A DNA stretch of 64,000 bases from Mycolicibacterium aurum (GTDB lineage: Bacteria > Actinomycetota > Actinomycetes > Mycobacteriales > Mycobacteriaceae), in the NCBI GenBank assembly GCA_900078775.1, contig LT549889.1, positions 5,518,001 through 5,582,000 of the forward strand. Reading direction: 5' to 3'. Positions 34,868 to 43,799 of this stretch are shown here, in pieces; position 1 is the first letter of the stretch, and every line of letters starts with the position of its first letter. Made by a program: the position numbers and the translations under genes. Under the pieces are notes generated by a model. The model saw only the letters and a list, made by a program, of their open reading frames with translations, did no database searches and was not told the origin of the DNA.

Positions 34868-37189
34868 ATGGGTTCGACGCACTCCGCCTCTCGGGTACCT
34901 GCGGAGGGTCTGCCTGCCGAGCCGACCCGGTTCGTCGGCCGCTCGCGCGAGCTGAAGCAGCTCACCCGGCTGCTCACGAACGAGCGGCTGATCACGCTCA
35001 CCGGGGCGGGCGGTGCCGGGAAATCGCGGCTGGCGGTCCAGGCGGCGACCCGGGTGCGCAGCGTCTTCGCCGACGGCGTGATCTACGTGTCGCTGGCGGA
35101 CCTGCAGGACGGCGAATTGCTCTACCAGCTGGTTGGCGAGGCGCTCGGTTACCACGGCTCCGTCCACCGCTGGACCGCAGACACCGTGGTTGCGCACCTC
35201 GGCGACGCTCGACGGTTGCTGGTGTTGGACAACTGTGAGCACCTCATCGGTCTCTGCGCTGAGCTGATCGACGCGGTGCTGCACACCTGCCCGAACGTCA
35301 CTGTTCTGGCGACCAGCCGCGAGCCGGTGATGGTGTTGGGCGAGAATGCGTTTCCCATTCTTCCGTTGGAAGTTCCCGGTCCGGACTGTGCACTGGAGGC
35401 GTTCGGACAGCATGACGCGGTCCGGCTGTTCGTGGAACGGGCGGTATCGGTGGTACCGGAGTTCACGGTCAACGAGACCAATCACCGCGCGGTGGCCGAG
35501 CTGTGCCGCAGGCTGGACGGGCTGCCGCTGGCGTTGGAGTTGGCTGCGGTGCGCCTGCGGGCCCTGTCCCTGGAACAGATCGTGCAGCTGCTGTCGGCCC
35601 GGCCGGAACTGCTCGACGGCGGACGCCGCGGCGGACCGGCACGCCAACGCACTCTGAGCGCGTCGATGTCCTGGAGCTACGACCTGTGCTCGCCGGCCGA
35701 ACAGCTGTTGTGGGCGCGCTTGTCGGTGTTCTCCGGCGGAGTGGAAATTCAAGCCGCCGAGGGTATTTGCGCTGACGAGGAACTGCCGGTGGGCGTCATC
35801 CTGCCGCTGCTCACCGCCCTGGTGGACAAGTCCATCCTGATCCGCGAGGAACACGCGGGACGGGTGCGGTTCCGGTTGCTGGAAACGGTACGTCAGTTCG
35901 GCCTGAGTCGGCTCGACGGTCGCGAGGACGACGTGCCGGCCTGGCGCCGACGCCACTGCCGCTGGTATGTCGACATCGTCGAACAGACCATGTCGGGCTG
36001 GCGGGCTCCCGGCCACCCCGAACGACTGGCGATGCTTCGTTCCGATGTGTCGAATCTCCGTGCGGCATTGGAATTCTGCGCGGAACGCGCGGACGATGCG
36101 GCGCTCGGGCTGCAGATGGCGAGTTCGCTGTACCACTACTGGCTGATGAGCGGTCTGCTCGGTGAGGGCAGTTACTGGCTCGATCGGCTGCTGTCGGTGG
36201 TGGACGAGTCCGAACCGGTGCGCGCCCGGGGGATGTACGCCGCCGCAAGTCTGGCGACGCTGCGCGGTGACGTGCGGGACGCCGAACGCATGTTGGGCGC
36301 GGCCGAGGAACTGTGCCGGCGCCACGGGGACAAGGTCGGCAGTGCCTACGTGGTGCAGGCGCGAGGCCTGAAGGCGTTCATCGAAGACGACACCGCCCTG
36401 GCGTCTTCGATGCTGGCCGAATCGGTGCAGACACTCGAAGCGTCCGGGGATCACGCCGGCGCGACCTTCGGCACGGTCCTGTACTGCATCGTGTCCATGC
36501 TCAGTGGTGAGTCCGAGCGGTTGGCCGAGGCACACGAGCGATGTCGCCAGATGACGGTCCCGTACGACGAGTCGTGGATGTGGTCCTTCTCGCTGTGGGC
36601 GATGGGCATGGACTCCTGGAATCGGGGCGATCTCGATACGGCTTCCGAAACACTCGACGCGGCACTGCGTCTCAAGCGTCCGCTGCAGGACCTGATGGGC
36701 ATCGCGGAGTGCATCGAGGGCATCGCCTGGGTGATGGCGACCAGCAATAAACTCCAGCGTGCGGCGGTGCTGCTGGGGGCCGCTGAAACCGCCTGGCTGA
36801 GCATAGGCCTGACCATCGACTCCATCCCCGGATTCAACCGGCACCGGCAGGACAGCGCGAAACTCGCTCGTGCCCTGGGGGAGCGCCCCTTTCAGGCCGC
36901 GCTCCGGCAGGGCCGGCTGATGGATGTGAACGAGGCCATCGCGTTCGCGCTCGACGAATCCCGTGGCGAGCCGGGCTCCGCCGATGCCACCAAACCCACC
37001 AAACGTGAGCTGCAGATCGCCGAGTTGGTCGCCGAGGGGCGCAGCAACCAGTCCATCGCCGACGAACTGGTGCTGTCCCGCCGCACCGTCGAAGCTCATA
37101 TCCAGCATCTCCTGGCCAAACTCGGGTTCAACTCGCGCAGCCAGGTCGCCGCCTGGGTGGCGCAGCGCAATGCCGCCCTCGACAGGTGA
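34868..37189 (+). CDS. large ATP-binding LuxR-family regulator (STAND/LAL type)
   Basis: 773 residues. The N-terminal ATPase domain has RFVGRSRELKQLTRLL, P-loop GAGGAGKS (46-53), Walker B LLVLDNCEHLIGLCAELID and the STAND sensor GLPLALELAAVRLR. A winged-helix and long TPR-like region follow, and a C-terminal LuxR helix-turn-helix (RELQIAELVAEGRSNQSIAD, then SRRTVEAHIQHLLAKLG). It resembles mycobacterial Rv0386 and Rv0890c. The ATG at 34868 fits a leaderless transcript: TACAGT at 34855-34860 ends seven bases before it. The inducer is unknown. Neighbours suggest control of the hxl pair or of the nearby catabolic operons. It ends 18 bases before the convergent leucine-dehydrogenase gene. Confidence 0.9.
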   Translation: MGSTHSASRVPAEGLPAEPTRFVGRSRELKQLTRLLTNERLITLTGAGGAGKSRLAVQAATRVRSVFADGVIYVSLADLQDGELLYQLVGEALGYHGSVHRWTADTVVAHLGDARRLLVLDNCEHLIGLCAELIDAVLHTCPNVTVLATSREPVMVLGENAFPILPLEVPGPDCALEAFGQHDAVRLFVERAVSVVPEFTVNETNHRAVAELCRRLDGLPLALELAAVRLRALSLEQIVQLLSARPELLDGGRRGGPARQRTLSASMSWSYDLCSPAEQLLWARLSVFSGGVEIQAAEGICADEELPVGVILPLLTALVDKSILIREEHAGRVRFRLLETVRQFGLSRLDGREDDVPAWRRRHCRWYVDIVEQTMSGWRAPGHPERLAMLRSDVSNLRAALEFCAERADDAALGLQMASSLYHYWLMSGLLGEGSYWLDRLLSVVDESEPVRARGMYAAASLATLRGDVRDAERMLGAAEELCRRHGDKVGSAYVVQARGLKAFIEDDTALASSMLAESVQTLEASGDHAGATFGTVLYCIVSMLSGESERLAEAHERCRQMTVPYDESWMWSFSLWAMGMDSWNRGDLDTASETLDAALRLKRPLQDLMGIAECIEGIAWVMATSNKLQRAAVLLGAAETAWLSIGLTIDSIPGFNRHRQDSAKLARALGERPFQAALRQGRLMDVNEAIAFALDESRGEPGSADATKPTKRELQIAELVAEGRSNQSIADELVLSRRTVEAHIQHLLAKLGFNSRSQVAAWVAQRNAALDR

Positions 37190-37207
37190 ACCGGGTTGTG
37201 GTGGCGG

Positions 37208-38260
37208 TCAAGCGGTGAGCAGGTCCCCGGCCATCTGGTCGGCGACCATCCCCGGCGGCCTCGACCGGGAACGTGAGCGGTCCAGGATGGCCAGCACGGT
37301 GTCGTAGATCTTCTCCACGCGTTCATCTACCCATGCCTCGCCGGCGTCGGCGAGTTCCCCGGAGACCTGGATCAGGCCGCCGGCATTGGCGACATAGTCG
37401 GGGACCCACAGCACGCCGCGATCGTGCAACGCCGCGCCGGCACGGGCACTGTCCAACTGGTTGTTCGCACCGCCGCAGACGACCGAAGCCCGTATCGCGG
37501 TCGCGGTTTCGACCGTGACGGTGCCGCCCAGCGCACACGGTGAGTAGATGTCGATCTGCTCCCCGAGCACGTGGTCGGTGATCTCGACCTCGGGGAACCG
37601 ATCGGTGGTTCTGGCCAATGCCTTCGGATCCGCGTCGCACGCCAGCACCGTCGCGCCCTCGGCGAGCAGCAGGGCGATCAGCTCGCTGCCCACCTTTCCG
37701 ACACCTTCCACGCCGACCCGGCGTCCCGCCAGGCGGGGTTCACCCCAGTAGGCCGTCGCGGCTGCGCGCATGGCCTGATAGACGCCCAGCGCGGTGGTGG
37801 GTCCGCTGTTTCCCGAACCGCCCGCCGCCGACGTGCGACCGACGACGTGGGAGGTGTACTCACCGACCGCGTCGAGGTCCTCGGGACCGATGCCCACATC
37901 GCCGGCGGTGATGTACCGCCCGCCGAGGGTTTCCACCACCCGACCGTAGGCACGCAGCAGGCCGGCGGTCTTCAGTTCGGCCGGGTCGCCGATGATGACG
38001 GCCTTGCCTCCGCCGAGGGGTACCCCGGCGATCGCCGCCTTGTAGGTCATCCCCCTGGACAACCGCAACACATCCGTGAGCGCGGCGGCCTGATCGGCAT
38101 ACGGGTAGAAGCGGGTGCCGCCGAGGGCGGGGCCCAGAGCGGTCGAATGGATGGCGATGATGGTCCGCAATCCGGTGGCGTGGTCCTCGCTGAACACCAC
38201 TTGTTCATGGGGCAGTCCGGGGATCACGTCGGGGCGATCGAACACGGCGGTAGTCGACAT
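37208..38260 (-). CDS. Leu/Val/Phe-type amino acid dehydrogenase
   Basis: 350 residues. Catalytic segment ALGGTRFYPYADQAAALTDVL and the glycine-rich MTYKAAIAGVPLGGGKAVI with its active-site lysine. YITAGDVGIGPEDLDAV follows, and the NAD-binding fold RVGVEGVGKVGSELI. It oxidatively deaminates a branched-chain or aromatic amino acid to the 2-oxo acid. Last gene of an operon encoding a full branched-chain 2-oxoacid dehydrogenase, which points to leucine/valine rather than phenylalanine. The ATG at 38260 (MSTTAVF) is taken, with GGAGAAG upstream; a TTG five codons earlier also exists. Length is typical for leucine dehydrogenases. Confidence 0.92.
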   Translation of the reverse strand: MSTTAVFDRPDVIPGLPHEQVVFSEDHATGLRTIIAIHSTALGPALGGTRFYPYADQAAALTDVLRLSRGMTYKAAIAGVPLGGGKAVIIGDPAELKTAGLLRAYGRVVETLGGRYITAGDVGIGPEDLDAVGEYTSHVVGRTSAAGGSGNSGPTTALGVYQAMRAAATAYWGEPRLAGRRVGVEGVGKVGSELIALLLAEGATVLACDADPKALARTTDRFPEVEITDHVLGEQIDIYSPCALGGTVTVETATAIRASVVCGGANNQLDSARAGAALHDRGVLWVPDYVANAGGLIQVSGELADAGEAWVDERVEKIYDTVLAILDRSRSRSRPPGMVADQMAGDLLTA

Positions 38261-38286
38261 ACGGTTCTTCTCCAAAGGGGTGGGAC

Positions 38287-39657
38287 TCAGCGGTGCGCAT
38301 GCAGCGGTTGGCCGGCCAACGCCATGGCCGCCTCGCCGAGCGCTTCGTTCTGGGTGGGGTGGGCGTGTACCAGGCCGGCGACCTCAGCCGGGAATGCGCC
38401 CCAGTTGACGATGAGTTGGGCCTCGCCGATGAGCTCGCCGACGCGCTCGCCGTACATGTGCACGCCGACGATCGGCCCGTCGGTGACGCGCACCAGCTTG
38501 ATGGCACCGGCGGTCTGCAAAAGCTGGCTCTTGCCGTTGCCCGCGAGATCGTAGACCACGGTTTGGATGTCCGGATGGCATTGCCTTGCTGCGGATTCCG
38601 TCAGTCCGACCGAGGCGACCTCGGGCGCTGAATACACCACCCGGGGGATGTTCACATCCGCGACCGCGACCGGTTCGAGACCCGCGATCGATTCGGCCAC
38701 GAAGGTGCCCTGCTGGAAGCCACGGTGGGCGAGTTGCGGTCCCGGCGTGATGTCGCCGACCGCGTAGACGTTGTCGACAGTGGTCCGCAGCCGTTCGTCG
38801 ACACGGACGAACCCCTGCCCGTCGAGCATCACCCCGTTCTCGGCGAAGCCGGGGTCTGCGGTGCGCGGTGCCCGGCCGATGGCAACCAGCACAAGGTCCG
38901 CGAGCAGCGTCTGCCCGGACTCCAGGGTGACCGTGACGGCCGCACCGTCCTCGTGTGCAGCCGCCACCCGGGTATCGGTGAGCACGGTGATTCCACGTTT
39001 ACCGAAAGCCCGGGCAAGGTGTTTGGACGACCATTCGTCCTCCCCGGCGATCAATCGGGGCAGCGCCTCGATCACGGTGACCTCCGCGCCGAGAGACGCC
39101 CACACACTGGCGAATTCGACGCCGATGACTCCGCCGCCGAGCACGATGGCACGGCGGGGAAGCTGCGGGTGGGTCAGTGCCTGTTCGCTGGTGAGAATCC
39201 TCGCGCCGATCGGGAACCCGGGCAGCTCGCGAACCTGGGAGCCAGTGGCGAGCACCAGATGCGAGCCGGTGATCCGCCGGTCACCGACATCGACGGAGGT
39301 GCCCCCTGCGTAGCGTCCGATGCCCTGGACCACGTCGATCTTGCGTCCGGTGAGCAGACCCTGCAGGCCTTGGTGGAGGCGGTCGACGACACCACGCTGA
39401 TAGCGGTGCACCGCCGCGAGGTCGATGTCGCCGAGGGTTGCGCCGATGCCGATCGACGCCGCGTGTGCGATCGTGTCGGCAACCGAGGCGGCATGCACCA
39501 GCGCTTTGGTCGGGATGCATCCCTGGTGCAGGCAGGTGCCGCCCACTTTGTCGGCCTCGATCAGGGTGACCGTCTTGCCGAGCTGGGCTGCCCGCAGCGC
39601 ACAGGCGTAGCCACCCGAACCGCCGCCCAGGATGAGGACATCAGGATTCTGCGTCAA
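38287..39657 (-). CDS. lpdA: dihydrolipoyl dehydrogenase (E3)
   Basis: 456-residue flavoprotein disulfide reductase. The FAD motif is VLILGGGSGGYACALRAAQLG at residues 7-27, in two pieces. The redox disulfide is C42-C47 in GGTCLHQGCIPTKA. The NAD-binding GGGVIGVEFASVWASLG and the second FAD motif VDNVYAVGDITPG follow, and the interface active-site HAHPTQNEALGEA supplies the histidine-glutamate pair. It reoxidises dihydrolipoyl-E2 of the complex encoded upstream. The start is a TTG at 39657 preceded by AAAGGA; no ATG or GTG is available before the FAD loop. It is the E3 dedicated to this operon; a housekeeping Lpd should exist elsewhere. Confidence 0.95.
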   Translation of the reverse strand: MTQNPDVLILGGGSGGYACALRAAQLGKTVTLIEADKVGGTCLHQGCIPTKALVHAASVADTIAHAASIGIGATLGDIDLAAVHRYQRGVVDRLHQGLQGLLTGRKIDVVQGIGRYAGGTSVDVGDRRITGSHLVLATGSQVRELPGFPIGARILTSEQALTHPQLPRRAIVLGGGVIGVEFASVWASLGAEVTVIEALPRLIAGEDEWSSKHLARAFGKRGITVLTDTRVAAAHEDGAAVTVTLESGQTLLADLVLVAIGRAPRTADPGFAENGVMLDGQGFVRVDERLRTTVDNVYAVGDITPGPQLAHRGFQQGTFVAESIAGLEPVAVADVNIPRVVYSAPEVASVGLTESAARQCHPDIQTVVYDLAGNGKSQLLQTAGAIKLVRVTDGPIVGVHMYGERVGELIGEAQLIVNWGAFPAEVAGLVHAHPTQNEALGEAAMALAGQPLHAHR

Positions 39658-39675
39658 CGTGGATTCCTTTGCGTG

Positions 39676-40944
39676 TCATGCGAGTGCGACAAGGGTCAGC
39701 GGGTCGGCCAGGATCGCGGCGATATCGGCGAGGAATCTCGACCCCTGTTCGCCGTCGGCCAACCGATGGTCGAAGGACAGACCCAACGTCGTCACGGAGC
39801 GCAGCGCGATATCGCCCCCGTACTCCCACGGTCGGCGCCGGATGGCGCCGACGCAGAGGATCGCGGCCTCGCCGGGGTTGAGGATCGGTGTGCCGGTGTC
39901 GATCCCGAAGACGCCGATGTTGGTGATGGTGATGGTGCCGCCGGACAGGTCAGCCGGAGGCGTCTTGCCCTCCTTGGCGGTGCTGGTCAGTTCCGACAGT
40001 GCGACGGCGAGGTCACGTAGCCCCAGGGTGTGTGCGTCCTTGATATTGGGCACCATCAGGCCACGCGGGGTCGCCGCGGCAATGCCGAGGTTCACGTAGT
40101 GCTTGGTCACGATTTCCTGCGCATCCTCGTCCCAGCAGCTGTTCAGGGTCGGGTGGTCGCGAACCGCGACGAGCAATGCCTTGGCCACCAACGCCAGTGG
40201 CGTCAGGCGTACTTCGGCGAACAGCGAGGAAGCGCGCAGGCGTTCGATCAGCTCGACCGTCGGCGTCACGTCGACGTCGACGAAGACCGTGACGTGCGGG
40301 GCCGTGAATGCACTGCGCACCATGGCGTCGGCGGTGTGCTTGCGGACCCCCTTGATCGGGGTACGCAGTTCACGCGCCTCGGGTACGGCAGCGGTGACGG
40401 TCGCGTCGGGGCCCGCCGCGGAGGCAAGGTGGCGCTCGAGATCGGCGCGGGTGACCTCACCGCGGGTGCCGGTCGCGGTCACCGCACCGAGATCGATACC
40501 GTGCCGGCGTGCGGCGAAGCGCACCGGCGGTGCGGCCAACGGCCGGTCGGCCGGCGGCTCGGTGGCGTGGTGGTTGGGGCGCGATCGGCCGCGCCGGCGG
40601 GTGGTGGCCTCCTCGGCCACGCCGTATCCGACCAGGACCGGGACCCGTTCACCGCCGGCGGAGTTGTCGGTGACCGCGAAATCGATGAGCGGTTTGCCGA
40701 CGTCGACCGTGCTGCCCGCGGTGGCGTGCAGCGCGACCACCGTCCCGGCATACGGCGACGGGAGTTCCACCATCGCCTTGGCCGTCTCGACCTCGGCGAT
40801 GATCTGGTTCAGTGTGACCGTGTCGCCGACGCTGACCGACCAGGACAGCAGCTCGGCCTCGGTGAGACCTTCGCCGAGATCGGGAAGCAGGAACGTCTTG
40901 ACGGTGGTGGTCTTTTCGGTGCCCGGTGTCTTTTCGGTGTCCAT
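39676..40944 (-). CDS. bkdC: dihydrolipoamide acyltransferase E2 of branched-chain oxoacid dehydrogenase
   Basis: 422 residues. One N-terminal lipoyl domain (TFLLPDLGEGLTEAELLSW, lipoylated K56 in EVETAKAMVEL). A linker leads to the subunit-binding domain (PPVRFAARRHGIDLGAVTAT, near 195) and the catalytic acyltransferase domain, which has SFDHRLADGEQGSRFL with the active histidine-aspartate near 395. It transfers the acyl group from E1-bound thiamine to CoA. A single lipoyl domain and the neighbouring leucine dehydrogenase fit a branched-chain complex better than pyruvate dehydrogenase. ATG start, 18 bases after E1 beta. M. tuberculosis calls the equivalent genes pdhABC/bkdABC. Confidence 0.93.
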   Translation of the reverse strand: MDTEKTPGTEKTTTVKTFLLPDLGEGLTEAELLSWSVSVGDTVTLNQIIAEVETAKAMVELPSPYAGTVVALHATAGSTVDVGKPLIDFAVTDNSAGGERVPVLVGYGVAEEATTRRRGRSRPNHHATEPPADRPLAAPPVRFAARRHGIDLGAVTATGTRGEVTRADLERHLASAAGPDATVTAAVPEARELRTPIKGVRKHTADAMVRSAFTAPHVTVFVDVDVTPTVELIERLRASSLFAEVRLTPLALVAKALLVAVRDHPTLNSCWDEDAQEIVTKHYVNLGIAAATPRGLMVPNIKDAHTLGLRDLAVALSELTSTAKEGKTPPADLSGGTITITNIGVFGIDTGTPILNPGEAAILCVGAIRRRPWEYGGDIALRSVTTLGLSFDHRLADGEQGSRFLADIAAILADPLTLVALA

Positions 40945-40962
40945 CGAGGATCCCGTTCTTCC

Positions 40963-41940
40963 TTAGGAGGCGAGGGTGGCGTCCACCGCGTCGAGGATGC
41001 GGTCGATATCGGGCAGGTAGTGCTCTTCGAGCTTGGCCGGCGGGTAGGGCAGCGTGAATCCGCCGACCCGGGTGACCGGCGCCTCCAGGTGGTAGAAGCA
41101 CCGCTCGGTGACCCGGGTGGCGATCTCGGCGCCGATGCCCATGAAGACCGGGGCCTCGTGGGTGATCACCAGGCGCCCGGTTCGCCGCACGGATTCACAG
41201 ACGGTGTCCATGTCGAGCGGCGACAATGACCGCAGGTCGATCACCTCGATCGAGATGCCCTCGGAGAGCGCGGCTTCAGCGGCTCGCAGCGCGGTGGTGA
41301 CCAGCGGTCCGTAGGTCGCCAGAGTGACGTCGGCGCCGGTGACGAGAACGCGGGCCTTGTGTAAGGGATATGTGGGAGCGGTGAAGTCGAGTGCGCCCTT
41401 TTCCCAGTACCGGCGCTTCGGTTCGAAGAACAGCACCGGATCGTCGGCGGCGATCGCCTGCTGGATCATGGTGTAGGCGTCGGCGGCGTTGCCGCAGGTG
41501 ACGACCCGCAAGCCGGCGGTCGCGGCGAAGTATCCCTCCGGAGACTCGGAATGATGCTCGACGGCGCCGATCCCGCCACCGTAGGGAACCCGGATGGTGA
41601 TCGGCATCTTGACGTTCCCGGAGGTCCGGTAATGGAGTTTGGCGACCTGGGACACGATCTGGTCGAACGCCGGGTAGATGAATCCGTCGAACTGGATCTC
41701 GCATACCGGTCGGTACCCCCGAAAGGCCAGACCTATTGCGGTGCCGATGATTCCGGACTCCGCCAGGGGAGTGTCGATCACCCGGTCGGGGCCGAAGTCG
41801 GCCTGCAGGCCGTCGGTGATGCGGAAGACACCGCCCAGCTTGCCGATGTCCTCACCCATCAGGACGACCTTGGGGTCGTCCTCGAGCGCTCGTCGCAGGC
41901 CGGCGTTGATGGCCTTGCCCAGCGGCAGCGTGGCCGGCAT
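40963..41940 (-). CDS. bkdB: E1 beta subunit of branched-chain 2-oxoacid dehydrogenase
   Basis: 325 residues. KAINAGLRRALEDDPKVVLM opens the transketolase-like fold, followed by GEDIGKLGGVFRITDGL, then DTPLAESGIIGTAIGLAFRG, and QLDGF/FIYPAFDQIVSQVAKL. TITNPVL-type metal elements are less exact. A C-terminal domain contains VIDLRSLSPLDMDTVCESVRR and HEAPVFMGIGAEIA. With E1 alpha it decarboxylates 2-oxo acids using thiamine diphosphate. The ATG at 41940 lacks a Shine-Dalgarno sequence. An ATG at 41981 forming the usual ATGA overlap with the E1 alpha stop is out of frame by one base, which may mean a one-base loss in the GC-rich 41941-41980 stretch. Confidence 0.93.
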   Translation of the reverse strand: MPATLPLGKAINAGLRRALEDDPKVVLMGEDIGKLGGVFRITDGLQADFGPDRVIDTPLAESGIIGTAIGLAFRGYRPVCEIQFDGFIYPAFDQIVSQVAKLHYRTSGNVKMPITIRVPYGGGIGAVEHHSESPEGYFAATAGLRVVTCGNAADAYTMIQQAIAADDPVLFFEPKRRYWEKGALDFTAPTYPLHKARVLVTGADVTLATYGPLVTTALRAAEAALSEGISIEVIDLRSLSPLDMDTVCESVRRTGRLVITHEAPVFMGIGAEIATRVTERCFYHLEAPVTRVGGFTLPYPPAKLEEHYLPDIDRILDAVDATLAS

Positions 41941-41977
41941 CGGGGCGCGGCCGGGGCGGTGTCCACGGTGGCTGCGG

Positions 41978-43060
41978 TCATCGATGGGCTCCTTCCATGG
42001 TGGCGAGGTAACGCCCGAACGCGGCGCGTTCCTCGTCGATCAGCGGATGCTGGTCGGCGTAGACGTTCTCGAACATTGATATCGGCGTCGGCTCAACGGT
42101 TTCCAGGCAACCGCGGCGCAGCGCGACTGCGATGTCGTCGGCCTTTCGGGTGGCCGCGCCCCGATGGTCCTCGGCTGCCTCGAGCGTGGTGAGCAGTTTG
42201 TGGATCCGGTCGATCGGGTCCTTGTCGCGCCATTCGTCGTCGGTGCCGGTGTCCCGGTATCTGGTCGGGTCGTCGGATGTGGTGTGCGGTCCCATCCGGT
42301 AGGTCACGGCCTCGATCAGGGTAGGGCCGTCGCCGCGCCGTGCGCGCTGCAGGGCCGCGCGGGTGACCGCCAGCACCGCCAGGACGTCGTTGCCGTCCAC
42401 CCGGACCGCCGGCACGCCGAAGCCGGGACCACGGTGAGACAGTGGTGTGCGGGTCTGTAGTCCGACCGGTTCGGAGATGGCCCACTGGTTGTTCTGGCAG
42501 AAGAACACCACCGGAGCTGCGAAACTGGCGGCGAAGACCAGTGCCTCGGAGATGTCGCCCTGGCTGGTCGCACCGTCACCGTAATAGGTGATGGACGCGC
42601 TGTCGGACCCGTCGAAACGGATACCCATCGCGTATCCCGTGGCGTGCAGGGCCTGGGCGCCCACGATGATGGCCGGAGTGCTCATCCGATAGGTCATCGG
42701 ATTCCAGCCGGAAAACGTGGAGCCGCGCCAAAAGCGGAGCAGTTCGGCCGGTTCGACACCGCGGCAGTAGGCGACGCCGTGTTCGCGGTAGCTGGAGAAC
42801 ACGAAGTCGTCGGTGCGCAGTGCGCGCGCCGAGCCGACCTGCGCCGCTTCCTGACCGAGCAGCGGGGGCCAGAGGCCGAGCTCGCCCTGGCGTTGCAGCG
42901 CGGTGGCTTCGGCATCGATACGCCGGACGATCACCAGATCTTGGTAGAGCGCCCGGAGTTCTGCTGTGCCCACGTCCTGGACATAGCTCGAGAAGTGGGG
43001 ATGGGGCTGTCGCACACCGTCTTCGGTGACGAGCTGGACGACCTCGTCGGAATTGAACAT
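41978..43060 (-). CDS. bkdA: E1 alpha subunit of branched-chain 2-oxoacid dehydrogenase
   Basis: 360 residues. Domain start LRALYQDLVIVRRIDAEATA, then GLWPPLLGQEAAQVGSARAL. The thiamine-diphosphate motif is YYGDGATSQGDISEAL followed by FFCQNNQWAIS, and the phosphorylation-loop equivalent reads YRMGPHTTSDDPTRYRD. It forms the decarboxylase with E1 beta. The ATG at 43060 is preferred because GGAGGT lies five bases upstream; in-frame ATG or alternative starts at 43078 and 43144 have no ribosome site and run into the operator region. First gene of the five-gene leftward operon. Regulated most likely by the divergent Lrp/AsnC protein via the operator array at 43139-43173. Confidence 0.94.
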   Translation of the reverse strand: MFNSDEVVQLVTEDGVRQPHPHFSSYVQDVGTAELRALYQDLVIVRRIDAEATALQRQGELGLWPPLLGQEAAQVGSARALRTDDFVFSSYREHGVAYCRGVEPAELLRFWRGSTFSGWNPMTYRMSTPAIIVGAQALHATGYAMGIRFDGSDSASITYYGDGATSQGDISEALVFAASFAAPVVFFCQNNQWAISEPVGLQTRTPLSHRGPGFGVPAVRVDGNDVLAVLAVTRAALQRARRGDGPTLIEAVTYRMGPHTTSDDPTRYRDTGTDDEWRDKDPIDRIHKLLTTLEAAEDHRGAATRKADDIAVALRRGCLETVEPTPISMFENVYADQHPLIDEERAAFGRYLATMEGAHR

Positions 43061-43138
43061 GGGGACCTCCGCTGGCATGACGGCCTGGTATGTGGGAGGC
43101 AACCCAACCAGCGGTTCGGCAGCCTGCACAAGAGGCTC

Positions 43139-43173
43139 GGGCAAAATCGCGCAACTTGCCCAGTTTGGGGCAA
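43139..43173. promoter_or_regulatory. Lrp/AsnC-type operator array between bkdA and its regulator
   Basis: GGGCAA (43139-43144), TTGCCC (43156-43161) and GGGCAA (43168-43173) alternate in orientation. The latter two form a perfect palindrome TTGCCC-N6-GGGCAA. They lie between the divergent starts at 43060 and 43197. The regulator's -10-like TACTGT (43186-43191) is directly adjacent, so autoregulation is expected. Confidence 0.75.
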
Positions 43174-43196
43174 ATCAGACGGGCATACTGTGCGTT

Positions 43197-43670
43197 ATGG
43201 CCAGTCTCGACCGCACCGATGCCCGGATCCTGCTCGCCCTCTGTGATGCGCCCCGCGCATCCGGAGTGCAGATCGCGGCGATGTTGAACCTGGCGCGCAA
43301 CACCGTGCAGGCCCGGATGGCGCGCTGGGAGGAGCGTGGGTTGCTCGCACCCGTCGACCGGTGCGTATCCCCCCGTGAAGCCGGATATCCACTGCGGGCC
43401 TTCGTATCCGCGGTGGTGGATCAGCACAAGATGGAAGCCATCGTGCGGAACCTGGCCGACATCCCCGAGGTTGCCGAGGTGGTCGGGATCTCCGGGGCGG
43501 CCGATCTGCACATCGAGGTGAACACCCTCGACGCCGACGATCTCTACCGGGTGGCCGGGCTCATCCTCGCGGTTCCCGGGGTCGAGCGCACCGTCGTCTC
43601 GGTCGCGGTGCGCCAGGCCATTCCGTACCGGACGCGACCACTGCTGCAGCGGGTGGCCGGCCGCCGGTGA
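43197..43670 (+). CDS. Lrp/AsnC family regulator (BkdR-like)
   Basis: 157 residues. The N-terminal helix-turn-helix (LDRTDARILLALCDAPRASG, then LNLARNTVQARMARWEERGL) and the C-terminal RAM ligand-binding domain (FVSAVVDQHKMEAIVRNLAD, AADLHIEVNTLDADDLYRV) are complete. Such proteins sense amino acids or oxo acids as octamers. The position, divergent from the branched-chain dehydrogenase operon with paired TTGCCC half-sites in between, points to that operon as its target. The start ATG has no Shine-Dalgarno sequence; TACTGT ends five bases before it, consistent with a leaderless mRNA. The frame continues upstream through the operator, but that part has no coding signal. Confidence 0.92.
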   Translation: MASLDRTDARILLALCDAPRASGVQIAAMLNLARNTVQARMARWEERGLLAPVDRCVSPREAGYPLRAFVSAVVDQHKMEAIVRNLADIPEVAEVVGISGAADLHIEVNTLDADDLYRVAGLILAVPGVERTVVSVAVRQAIPYRTRPLLQRVAGRR

Positions 43671-43688
43671 GGCAGCGTCGACAGTACC

Positions 43689-43750
43689 TACCTACGTAGC
43701 AAGTCTGCGGTTCATACGGATGTGTCGAACCGCGCACGCTCCCATCCTTG
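43689..43750 (+). promoter_or_regulatory. composite promoter element upstream of the mce operon (copy 1)
   Basis: TACCTACGTAGC (43689-43700, containing palindrome CTACGTAG), TACGGATGTG (43715-43724), then exactly 18 bases, then CATCCTTG (43743-43750). The start of yrbE follows 49 bases later. The same three words, with the same 18-base gap, occur at 52777-52826 before the P450 gene. GGATG and CATCC are inverted half-sites, suggesting a dimeric regulator. No standard -10 is evident. Confidence 0.7.
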
Positions 43751-43799
43751 CTGGATACACATCACAGGTGTGGCCGGAAAGGCGACGGATGGCGAATGT

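Noticed and set aside
33401..37108. 1235-codon minus-strand open frame
   Set aside because: Antisense across hxlB, hxlA and the LuxR gene; no domain pattern, and real genes on the other strand account for the region.
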